Below are positions 6,640 through 14,089 of a DNA stretch of 39,698 nt, one piece after another. The DNA comes from Candidatus Gemmiger avistercoris (lineage in GTDB: Bacteria; Bacillota; Clostridia; Oscillospirales; Ruminococcaceae). The position numbers were made by a program, and so were the translations under genes. The stretch lies in contig DXBF01000023.1 in the NCBI GenBank assembly GCA_019116705.1, positions 1 through 39,698 on the forward strand, written 5' to 3'. Every line of letters starts with the position of its first letter. Position 1 is the first letter of the stretch. The notes under the pieces were generated by a model. The model did no database searches. It was not told where the DNA came from and saw only the letters and a program-made list of their open reading frames with translations.

Positions 6640-8319
6640 ATGATCACCGTTCAGGGCAAGGGCGTTTCGGCAGGCGTCGGCATCGGGCCGCTGTATTTCT
6701 ACCGCCGCGCCACCACCGAGATCAAACGCTACACCGTAGAAGATACCGATGCGGAATGGCATCGTTTCAAGGGCGCGCAGACCGGCGCCATCGAACAGCT
6801 GGGCCAGCTGGCCGAACAGGCCCGCGCCGAGGCAGGGGACGAGGCCGCCATGCTGTTCGAGACTCACCAGATGATGGCCGAGGACCTCGACTATGAGGAA
6901 GCCATCGAGAACCTGATCACCAACGAAAAACTCAACGCCGAGGCGGCGGTCTCCGACGTGGCGGAGCAGTTCGCCGAGATGTTCGCCGCCATGGACGATA
7001 CCTACATGCAGGCCCGCGCCGCCGACGTCAAGGACGTCAGCCAGCGCATCCTGAGCATCCTGTGCGGCGTGGTGCAGGGCGGTATCGCCTCCGAAGTGCC
7101 GGTCCTGCTGGCCGCAGACGACCTGGCCCCGTCGGAGACCATCCAGCTGGACAAGAGCAAGATCCTGGGCTTCGTCACGGCGGGCGGTTCCGGCTCCAGC
7201 CACACGGCCATCCTGGCCCGCACCATGGGCATCCCGGCCATCGTCGGCCTGGGCGACGCCCTCAAGCCGGAATATGAGGGCCGTCAGGCCATCGCCGACG
7301 GCAGCACCGGCGCGCTGGTCGTCGACCCTGATGACGATACCCGCGACCGTCTGGTGAAAAAGCGGGAAGAACAGCTGCGCCTGCAGCGCCTGCTGGAGAC
7401 CCTGAAGGGCCAGGCCAACGTCACCAAGGACGGCAAGACCATCCGCATCTACTGCAACATCGGTTCCCCCGAGGACGTGCACGCCGTGCAGGTCAACGAC
7501 GGCGGCGGCATCGGCCTGTTCCGCAGCGAGTTCCTCTACCTGAACAGCAAGGACTTCCCCACGGAGGACGAACAGTTCGAGGCGTACAAGTCGGTCCTGT
7601 CCGACATGGACGGCAAGGAAGTCATCATCCGCACGCTGGATATCGGCGCGGACAAGCAGATCGGCTACTTTGACCTGCCCAAAGAGGAAAACCCCGCCAT
7701 GGGCATGCGCGCGCTGCGCATCTGCCTGACCCGGCCCGAGATCTTCCGCACCCAGCTGCGCGCTTTGTTCCGCGCGTCGGCTTTCGGCAAGCTGGGCATC
7801 ATGTTCCCCATGGTCACCAGCGTATGGGAAGTGCGGGAAGCCAAGCGCATGTGTGAAGAAGTCCGGCGCGACCTCAAGAACGAGGGCATCCCCTACGCCG
7901 AGGACGTGCAGATCGGCATTATGATCGAGACCCCGGCTGCTGCGGTCATCAGCGACCGTCTGGCCAAGGAAGTGGATTTCTTCAGCATCGGTACCAACGA
8001 CCTGACCCAGTACACCCTGGCCTGCGACCGCCAGAACAACGACCTGGGCCGTTTCTATGACCCCCATCATCTGGCGGTGCTGCGCCTGATCCAGATGGTC
8101 ACCGAGAATGCGCACAAAAACGGTATCTGGGTGGGCATCTGCGGCGAATTGGGCGCGGACCTGACGCTGACCGAGACCTTCCTGGCGCTGGGCGTGGACG
8201 AACTTTCCGTCACCCCGCGTTCGGTGCTGCCGCTGCGCAACGCCGTCCGCATGACCGACACGCGGGAGACTGCGCCCCGCATCCTGGCCGATCTGGCCGA
8301 GGATTACACGGCGCGCTGA
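6640..8319 (+). CDS. ptsI: Phosphoenolpyruvate-protein phosphotransferase (enzyme I)
   Basis: Enzyme I (559 aa) takes phosphate from PEP and hands it to HPr in the cytosol. The HPr-binding helical region is at the N-terminus. The phosphohistidine is His188 in AGGSGSSHTAILAR, followed by GIPAIVG. The PEP-binding TIM-barrel domain carries GGGIGLFRSEFLY, TLDIGADK, GIMIETPAA, FFSIGTNDLTQYT and the catalytic cysteine (about residue 501) in GICGELGAD. The residue three before the phosphohistidine is Gly, where E. coli EI has Arg. GAGGGAGG precedes the ATG. It is co-transcribed with ptsH and ends at a strong bidirectional terminator. Confidence 0.96.
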   Translation: MITVQGKGVSAGVGIGPLYFYRRATTEIKRYTVEDTDAEWHRFKGAQTGAIEQLGQLAEQARAEAGDEAAMLFETHQMMAEDLDYEEAIENLITNEKLNAEAAVSDVAEQFAEMFAAMDDTYMQARAADVKDVSQRILSILCGVVQGGIASEVPVLLAADDLAPSETIQLDKSKILGFVTAGGSGSSHTAILARTMGIPAIVGLGDALKPEYEGRQAIADGSTGALVVDPDDDTRDRLVKKREEQLRLQRLLETLKGQANVTKDGKTIRIYCNIGSPEDVHAVQVNDGGGIGLFRSEFLYLNSKDFPTEDEQFEAYKSVLSDMDGKEVIIRTLDIGADKQIGYFDLPKEENPAMGMRALRICLTRPEIFRTQLRALFRASAFGKLGIMFPMVTSVWEVREAKRMCEEVRRDLKNEGIPYAEDVQIGIMIETPAAAVISDRLAKEVDFFSIGTNDLTQYTLACDRQNNDLGRFYDPHHLAVLRLIQMVTENAHKNGIWVGICGELGADLTLTETFLALGVDELSVTPRSVLPLRNAVRMTDTRETAPRILADLAEDYTAR

Positions 8320-8357
8320 CCGCTGCGCCTCCCAAAAGGCACTTTTCTCTAGCAACA

Positions 8358-8389
8358 AAAAGGCGGAGCCCTGCGGGGCTCCGCCTTTT
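8358..8389. terminator. Bidirectional terminator between ptsI and the AAA+ operon
   Basis: Perfect 14-bp stem (8358-8371 with 8376-8389), TGCG loop. It is flanked by A-rich sequence on the left and ends in TTTT on the right, so it works for both converging transcripts. Confidence 0.9.
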
Positions 8390-8438
8390 GGCGTTGCATG
8401 TTCGTTTTGAAAACCCGGGATCTGCGCCTCTTGTGGTT

Positions 8439-10484
8439 TTATTCATCCAGTTCAAAATCGCCGGGCAGCAGCTGTTCCAGGTCGGCGCCGGGGTCGGCGA
8501 TCAGGCGGCGGGACTGGTTCAGGATGGCCTTCTCCAGCGCATTGCGCGCCATGCGGCCGTTGCCGTTGGTGGCGGCGTCCGCCTGCTGTTTGCGGTCGTA
8601 CCATTCGGTCAGGGGGGCGCGGCAGCTTTCCTCCAGCGCATAACCCTTGCTTTTGGCCAGCGAGAGCGTGATGCGGTACAGTTCTTCGCCGGTGTAATCC
8701 GGGAACTCGATCTGGTTGGGGAAGCGGCTGGCCAGGCCGGAGTTGGCGCCCAGGAACTGTTCCATCTCCCGCGAATAGCCGGCCAGGATCACCACCAGAT
8801 CCTGGCGGTGGTCCTCGATGCCCTTCACCAGCGTGTCGATGGCCTCCAGGCCGAAGCTGTCCTCGCCGCCGCGGTACAGGCTGTAGGCTTCGTCGATGAA
8901 CAGCACGCCGCCCAGGGCGCTCTGGATCACCGAGTTGGTCAGCGGCGCGGTATGGCCCACGTAGCGGCCCACCAGGTCGGCCCGGGTGACTTCCACCAGC
9001 TGGCCGCCCCGCAGCGCGCCGATGGCCTTGAGGTATTTGGCCAGGATGCGGGCAATGGTGGTCTTGCCGGTGCCGGGGTTGCCGGTAAAGATCATGTGCA
9101 TGTTCACGCCGGCTGCCGGCAGGCCCTGGGCTTTGCGGCGCTGCTGGGCCTGCACGTTGCGGGCAATGTCCCGCACAAAGTCCTTGACTTCCGCCAGCCC
9201 CACAATGGCGGAAAGCTCCGCCTCCACCGCGTCCACGTCGCCGCGGTACTGCTGGGGCAGCAGGGCCAGCAGGTCCAGTTCCTCCCCGCCCTGCACGCTC
9301 ATATACAGGCGGCCGCCGCGTGCCGTCAGCCGGGCGGGCGTGCCGTCGGCAGGGGACTGCTCACGGTCCAGCACGTACTCCGCGATGGCGCGGTATACCG
9401 TCTCGCAGTAGGCGCGCATGGCGTCCATGCCCCGGGTCTTGCCGTACTGGGCGGCCAGCAGGTCCCGCACATCGGTGCCCATGGTCAGGGCCAGGCCGCA
9501 GTGCTGACGCACCCGCTGGGCCAGTTCGTTGAGTTCCCGCGCCGCAATGGCATGGAGGGTCTCCGGCGTGAAGGGGGCCGTGCGGCAGATATCCCCGGCG
9601 ATGGCGTCTACAAAGCGGGCGCCGAAACGGTCGGCCAGCGCTTCCTCCCCCTTGGCGGAGAAAAAGACGAAATACTTGCCGCCCGCCTGCAGTTCCCCGA
9701 TGGCGCCGGGGGCCAGTGCGGTGCCCACATCCACCAGGATGCCCCGCTGCAGCACATAGCGGCTGGTCAGGGCCAGCGTCCCCTCGATGGCCAGGGTGGC
9801 CAGCATGTTCAGGTAATTGGCGGCGCAGCCCTCATAATGGTCGAAGGCCAGCACCTCGGCGTCGGAGCGCAGCGCGGCGTAGAGGTCCTGCAAGAACAGC
9901 TTTTCCTGCGCAGGGCCGGGATAAAGGGAAAGGTCCATCGTCTCAATGGCGGCGCTGCGCAGGATGCCGCGCCCGGCCAGTTCCCGCACCACGCAGTCCA
10001 GCGTGTAGTGGCGGCCGGTGCCCTCGGGGCCGCACAGCAGCATCAGGCTGCGGGTCCGGGCGCTGTCTGCCGTGCCCAGCACAAAGGGGCGGCGGAAGGC
10101 TTTGACCACCGCCGTGATGAAGGCGTCCTGCCCCAGCACCCGGGCCTTGACCGCGTCGGCCACGCCGGTGAAATCCGCGTTCTGCACCGGCGGACGGGCG
10201 GGGGAACGGTCCTGTTCCAGCAAGCCGTCCTGCTGCAGCGAACGGGTAAGCTCGCTGCTCATCTTCCGCACGTGGTCGGCGGTCTGCTGCCCGGCCTTCT
10301 GGACGGCGCCCTGGGCGGAGGCCGCGGCCTTGCGGCGTTTCTGCGCGTCGCCCAGCGCGTCCAGCTGGGCCTGCATCTGCTGGATGACCTCCTGCGCTTT
10401 GCCCGCCTGCTGCGGGTCGGAAGCATACTTGCCGCCGCCCATCAGTCCGCGGACCCAGGCGTCATACTGTTCTTCAAGACTCAT
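8439..10484 (-). CDS. Double-AAA+ ATPase, degenerate N-terminal module plus CbxX/SpoVK-type C-terminal module
   Basis: A 681-aa cytosolic protein. Residues 1-90 are Gln/Ala/Lys-rich and likely coiled coil. Residues about 115-370 form a ClpB-like AAA+ module that starts VLGQDAFITAVVKAF, but its Walker A reads GPEGTGRHYT, with the catalytic Lys replaced by Arg, and Walker B (VLAFDHYEG) is degenerate, so it probably does not hydrolyse ATP. Residues about 425-640 are an intact CbxX/CfqX/SpoVK-type AAA+ module with Walker A GNPGTGKTT (468-476), Walker B VLFIDEAYSL (527-536) and the RF-containing sensor region. CbxX-type ATPases remodel partner proteins. The start overlaps the upstream gene by 11 nt. 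The partner is probably one of the two operon neighbours; this is inference. Confidence 0.85.
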   Translation of the reverse strand: MSLEEQYDAWVRGLMGGGKYASDPQQAGKAQEVIQQMQAQLDALGDAQKRRKAAASAQGAVQKAGQQTADHVRKMSSELTRSLQQDGLLEQDRSPARPPVQNADFTGVADAVKARVLGQDAFITAVVKAFRRPFVLGTADSARTRSLMLLCGPEGTGRHYTLDCVVRELAGRGILRSAAIETMDLSLYPGPAQEKLFLQDLYAALRSDAEVLAFDHYEGCAANYLNMLATLAIEGTLALTSRYVLQRGILVDVGTALAPGAIGELQAGGKYFVFFSAKGEEALADRFGARFVDAIAGDICRTAPFTPETLHAIAARELNELAQRVRQHCGLALTMGTDVRDLLAAQYGKTRGMDAMRAYCETVYRAIAEYVLDREQSPADGTPARLTARGGRLYMSVQGGEELDLLALLPQQYRGDVDAVEAELSAIVGLAEVKDFVRDIARNVQAQQRRKAQGLPAAGVNMHMIFTGNPGTGKTTIARILAKYLKAIGALRGGQLVEVTRADLVGRYVGHTAPLTNSVIQSALGGVLFIDEAYSLYRGGEDSFGLEAIDTLVKGIEDHRQDLVVILAGYSREMEQFLGANSGLASRFPNQIEFPDYTGEELYRITLSLAKSKGYALEESCRAPLTEWYDRKQQADAATNGNGRMARNALEKAILNQSRRLIADPGADLEQLLPGDFELDE

Positions 10485-11631
10485 GCGGGGCCTCCTCTCC
10501 GGCTGCGCCGGACGTCAGTTTGACGGTGTAAAAATCCTTGGCGGTGCAGCCTGCCCGGCCGCCGCCCGCGCAGGCACAGGCACAGGCGCAGCTGGACGCG
10601 CAGGCGCAGGCACAGCTGGAATGGTGGTCCCCGCCGTCCCGCCGTCCCACGCCGCCGCCGCGGCTGGACCCGCCGCCCGGCTGGAAATTGCGGGGCGGAT
10701 CGGTGCGGCGGTAGCCCACCGGGGGCGGCATGCCCCGGGCCCTGCGGATGGTGTGCAGGCCGTTGGTGTACCAGAACCAGTCGCCGGGGTCGATGCCGCC
10801 GCCCAGCCCGCCGCCCCAGCGGGGGGTGCGGGAGGCCGCAATGGCAAAAACCGCGATGGCGAACACCAGGAATACGAAAAAGGGCCCCAGCGCGTCGGGC
10901 AGATCGCCCGGTTCGCTTTCCGCGCCGTAGTCCTCGGGGGCCATGGCCGCGTCGGGGGCAAAGGCGGCAGAGTAGGTGACGGGCACGGTCACGTGGGCCC
11001 GGGCCGCCTGCCCGTGGGCCAGCGCCCCGAAATCCCACACCAGGTAGTCGCCCTCCACCCGGGTGTTGTCGGCCAGGAACCCTTCGCCGTTGCGCCAGCG
11101 GATCTGCATGTTGCCTACGCTCAGGTCATCGAACCAGCCGGGGGTGAAAGTGAAGTTCGCCGTGCCGTCGTCATTCAATGTGAACAGATGGCTCTGATGC
11201 ACCGAAAAAGCAAACCGCACGCTGCTTTCGCCGCCGTTTTCGGCCGCTACTTCCGGCGAGTAGTAACGCCGGGCAAAGACTACCTGGGCGTAACTGCCGC
11301 CGTCGTCGGAATACTGCAGGTCGGCGATGGTGTCGGTCAGCGGGGTCAGCGAATCCACATGGGCGTTGGCCAACCCGATCTTGACCCAGGTCAGGTAATC
11401 GGTCTTGTCGCCGGCAATGACCTGCCAGTCGATGTCGTAGGTGATATCTGCCGAGCCGTCCTCACGCAGATCCACCGTCACGATGTAATCCCGGATATAG
11501 TCCATATCCCCGGGTTCGGCGTGGGGGGCCAGCGCGTCGTCTGCGGCGTGTACGGTCAGCGCCGCCGTCAGGCAGAGCAGCAGGGCGGCCAGCAGCATGG
11601 CCAGCCTGCGGCCCAAACGGATCTGTATCAT
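10474..11631 (-). CDS. Membrane protein with secreted N-terminal domain and Cys-Ala repeat tail
   Basis: A 385-aa protein resembling DUF2207-type membrane proteins; the family assignment is tentative. Order: signal peptide (1-29), extracellular beta-rich domain (about 35-225), a transmembrane span (about 247-267), then a Gly-rich, aromatic and basic region (270-335). The C-terminal tail has eight Cys between residues 340 and 362, mostly in Cys-Ala alternation, then GGGRAGC and a KDFYTV segment. With a cleaved signal peptide and one span, the tail is predicted to be cytosolic. The gene overlaps the radical SAM gene by 4 nt (ATGA) and the AAA+ gene by 11 nt. I infer that the tail is the substrate of the radical SAM/SPASM enzyme. 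Confidence 0.8.
   Translation of the reverse strand: MIQIRLGRRLAMLLAALLLCLTAALTVHAADDALAPHAEPGDMDYIRDYIVTVDLREDGSADITYDIDWQVIAGDKTDYLTWVKIGLANAHVDSLTPLTDTIADLQYSDDGGSYAQVVFARRYYSPEVAAENGGESSVRFAFSVHQSHLFTLNDDGTANFTFTPGWFDDLSVGNMQIRWRNGEGFLADNTRVEGDYLVWDFGALAHGQAARAHVTVPVTYSAAFAPDAAMAPEDYGAESEPGDLPDALGPFFVFLVFAIAVFAIAASRTPRWGGGLGGGIDPGDWFWYTNGLHTIRRARGMPPPVGYRRTDPPRNFQPGGGSSRGGGVGRRDGGDHHSSCACACASSCACACACAGGGRAGCTAKDFYTVKLTSGAAGEEAPHES
10546..10614 (-). repeat. Cys-Ala repeat-coding segment
   Basis: Codes for residues 340-362 of the membrane protein: CACACASSCACACACA, then a Gly-rich stretch and a last Cys. The Cys codons mix TGC and TGT and the Ala codons mix GCC and GCG, so selection seems to hold the amino-acid pattern, not the DNA repeat. 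Confidence 0.8.
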
Positions 11632-13016
11632 GAGCAGCCCTCCTGCAGGGGCGTAGCCCCCAGTTGACAGCGCTGCTCCATGGCGGCGCTGGTGTTGCGG
11701 ATCGCGCAGCAGTCACTGTTGTTCCAGATACGGTGCCAGGGCGTGCGCAGCAGGTTGCCCAGCCCCGGGCCGGAAAGCCAGCTCTGGCAGGGCAGCACGG
11801 TGCCGTCCGGCGCGACGGCCATGTTGGAAAGGCAGGCCCCGCAGCTGGGGATCTGGGTGAACCCGAGAGCCCGCAGCGTGGCTTCGGGCAGCCAGCCGGG
11901 GCTGGTGAACTGGATCTCCAGCCCGTGGGCGGCGGCGTATTCCATGGCCGGGCGCAGCGCGGCTTCCAGTTCGGCGGGCGTCAGCCGCTTGGCGCGGCTG
12001 GCCTCGGTGGCGGCGTTGCCGGTGGGGATCAGCCCGCTGCAGGTCAGGTAGCGCACCCCCAGTTCGTGGGCCAGCTGCACGGTGGCCAGGTAATCCCGGT
12101 TCAGGGTGCACAGCGGCGTGTTCAGGCTGACGTTCAATCCGGCAGCCAGCGCGTTTTTGATGCCGCCCAGCGTGTCGGTGTAGCCGTCCACGCCCACCAG
12201 CGCGTTGTGGATTTCAGCGTCGGCGGAATAAAAGGTGATCTGCACCGAGTCCAGGCTGGCGCTTTTCAGTTCTTTGCACAGGGCGCTGGTCAGCATACGG
12301 CCGTTGGTGTTCAGCCGGGTGACGAACCACTGGGCCGCCTGGATCAGCTTGACCAGGTCGTTGCGCAGCGTGGGTTCGCCGCCGGTGAAGGTCAGCTGGG
12401 GGATGCCGGCGCTGCGGCACTTTTCGATCACGGCCAGCCACTGGTCGGTGTCCAGTTCGGCGGTGGCCCCCAGGGGCTGGTTGGCCGCGTAACAGTGCAG
12501 GCATTTCTGGTTGCAGTGCCACGCGCCGTCCTTGCGCATGGAACTGACCAGCAGGTCCATGCGGTGGGGGGCGTTCATCCGGGCGGCATACTGGCGCAGA
12601 GAAAGCGGCTGTACCTGCAGCGGCGGGGTCTGCCCCCGGGCCACGGCGAACAGGCAGTCCAGCAGTACCTGCAGATCGCTTTCGATCTGTACAGCGGGGG
12701 TGCGGCGGTAAATGCGGCGGGTGGCGGCCGAAGCCTGGGCGATCACGGCAGACCAGGCCCCGGGAGACAGTTCCTCGCCGCTGTGGTGCTGCAGCGCTTC
12801 GATCAGGTTGGTCAGCAGGATGGCCCAGCTGATGTTCAGCGGCAGCAGGTCCTGCCCGTTGAGCAGCGCCACAAAGGGCGTGTCCCGGTCCGGGTGACGG
12901 CAGGGGATCAGGTGGATGCGCACCACGCCGGGGCCGTCGGGGTCCAGCGTCACATGCCGCACGCGGGACAGATGACCGTGCAGAAAGACGCGTTCCGCAT
13001 AGCTCAGATATTTCAT
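11628..13016 (-). CDS. Radical SAM / SPASM-domain protein, likely peptide or protein maturase
   Basis: A 462-aa radical SAM enzyme. The N-terminal 150 residues are not a radical SAM fold; residues about 50-130 might be a small recognition domain of the PqqD/RRE kind, but that is a guess from pattern. The SAM-cluster motif is C168-x3-C172-x2-C175 (HCNQKCLHCYA) and the GGEP motif is at 212-215. A C-terminal SPASM-type region starts CGACLSNMAVAPDGTVLPC (392-410), followed by GNLL, IWN and Cys 436, 437, 450 and 461, which can hold auxiliary iron-sulfur clusters. SPASM enzymes commonly modify Cys-rich peptides. It is the first gene of a coupled operon with a Cys-Ala-tailed protein, which suggests the substrate. 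GGAGGG lies 11 nt before the ATG. Confidence 0.88.
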   Translation of the reverse strand: MKYLSYAERVFLHGHLSRVRHVTLDPDGPGVVRIHLIPCRHPDRDTPFVALLNGQDLLPLNISWAILLTNLIEALQHHSGEELSPGAWSAVIAQASAATRRIYRRTPAVQIESDLQVLLDCLFAVARGQTPPLQVQPLSLRQYAARMNAPHRMDLLVSSMRKDGAWHCNQKCLHCYAANQPLGATAELDTDQWLAVIEKCRSAGIPQLTFTGGEPTLRNDLVKLIQAAQWFVTRLNTNGRMLTSALCKELKSASLDSVQITFYSADAEIHNALVGVDGYTDTLGGIKNALAAGLNVSLNTPLCTLNRDYLATVQLAHELGVRYLTCSGLIPTGNAATEASRAKRLTPAELEAALRPAMEYAAAHGLEIQFTSPGWLPEATLRALGFTQIPSCGACLSNMAVAPDGTVLPCQSWLSGPGLGNLLRTPWHRIWNNSDCCAIRNTSAAMEQRCQLGATPLQEGCS

Positions 13017-13063
13017 CGGGGAAGATCCCTCCGCATATTACAAAAATGTTTCAATTATCTGAA

Positions 13064-13092
13064 AGTATAGCATAAACAGGGAACAAATACAA
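13064..13092 (-). promoter_or_regulatory. Promoter of radical SAM operon
   Basis: Minus-strand TTGTAT (13087-13092), a 17-bp spacer and TATACT (13064-13069), about 50 nt before the start codon. Confidence 0.7.
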
Positions 13093-13124
13093 CCGGGTGG
13101 AGCAGGCCGTCCCGGCGGCGCCGA

Positions 13125-13159
13125 TACAAAACCGCCCGCCGGGGGCTCCGGCGGGCGGT
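13125..13159 (-). terminator. Terminator of prfC-yitT operon
   Basis: Perfect 12-bp GC stem (13131-13142 with 13148-13159) followed on the minus strand by TTTGTA. Confidence 0.8.
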
Positions 13160-13171
13160 AGGGGCAGGCGG

Positions 13172-14056
13172 TCAGATCGAGCGGAACCCTTTGCCGATGA
13201 TCTCGCTGCTGTTGACGATGGTGATGAAAGCATGGGGGTCGTTGAGCCGCACGAAACGGCGCAGATGCTGGGCCTGGCTGCGGGTCAGCACAGTCATCAG
13301 CACCCACTTTTCCTCGTGGGAGTAGGTACCCTTGGCGCGCTCCTCGGTGGCGGAGCGGTGCAGTTCGTTGACGATGAAATCCCGCGTCGGTCCCGGGTTG
13401 GAGGTGACTACCGTGCAGACTTTGCGCAGGTTGATGCTCTCGATGGCGCTGTCCACCACGGTGGTTTTCAGGATCATGCCCAGAATGCAGTACAGCCCGG
13501 TGGCGGGGCCGTAGAGCGCTGCGCCTGCCAGCACGATGGCCAGGTCGCTGATGAGCAGTGCGCGGCCGATCTCCAGGCTGGTGTACTTGTGCAGGATCAT
13601 GGCCACGATGTCGGTGCCGCCGGTGGACGCGCCGATGTTGAACACGATGGCGCTGCCCACTGCGGGCAGGATGACGGCGTAGCACAGTTCCAGGAACACG
13701 TCGCTGGTCAGCGGGGCGGCCAGCGGCCAGATATGCTCGCACACGCTGACGTAAAACGAAAGCGCAAAGGAGGAGTAGATCGTCCAGCCCATGGAGCGCA
13801 CGCCCAGAAAGAGGAACCCCAGCAGCACCAGCGCCGCATTGACGATCCACATAAAAAAGCCTACGTTCCACTGGGGAAACAGGGTGGACAGCACGATGGA
13901 CAGGCCCGACGTGCCGCCGAAAGCGAAATGGTTGGGGGTCTTGAACAGGGCGATGCCCACGGCGGTCGCCACAAGCCCCAGATTCAAAAGGGCAAAGAAC
14001 TTTGCGCCGTCCAGCAGGTTCTGCCGGGTGAAGCCGCGCTGCAGGTTTTTCAACAT
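13172..14056 (-). CDS. YitT family membrane protein
   Basis: A 294-aa membrane protein of the YitT family (DUF161 plus DUF2179). Five or six hydrophobic spans occupy residues 20-200, with the family's FGGTSGLSIVLS and GASTGGTDIVAMIL segments. A soluble C-terminal domain (about 215-294) ends in DPHAFITIVNSSEIIGKGF, typical of DUF2179. The function of the family is not established. A purine-rich AAGGAAGAAGG site precedes the ATG. It follows prfC by 33 nt and shares its terminator, so it is probably co-transcribed. Confidence 0.92.
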   Translation of the reverse strand: MLKNLQRGFTRQNLLDGAKFFALLNLGLVATAVGIALFKTPNHFAFGGTSGLSIVLSTLFPQWNVGFFMWIVNAALVLLGFLFLGVRSMGWTIYSSFALSFYVSVCEHIWPLAAPLTSDVFLELCYAVILPAVGSAIVFNIGASTGGTDIVAMILHKYTSLEIGRALLISDLAIVLAGAALYGPATGLYCILGMILKTTVVDSAIESINLRKVCTVVTSNPGPTRDFIVNELHRSATEERAKGTYSHEEKWVLMTVLTRSQAQHLRRFVRLNDPHAFITIVNSSEIIGKGFRSI

Positions 14057-14089
14057 GAATGCATCCTTCTTCCTTTTCCGGCGGGGCTT

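Noticed and set aside
8398-8643. Plus-strand ORF directly after the ptsI terminator
   Set aside because: It is antisense to the C-terminus of the AAA+ protein and starts inside the terminator region without a ribosome-binding site.
10546-10614. Cys-Ala segment as a DNA microsatellite or CRISPR-like repeat
   Set aside because: The codons vary at third positions and the frame is kept; no spacer-repeat structure exists.
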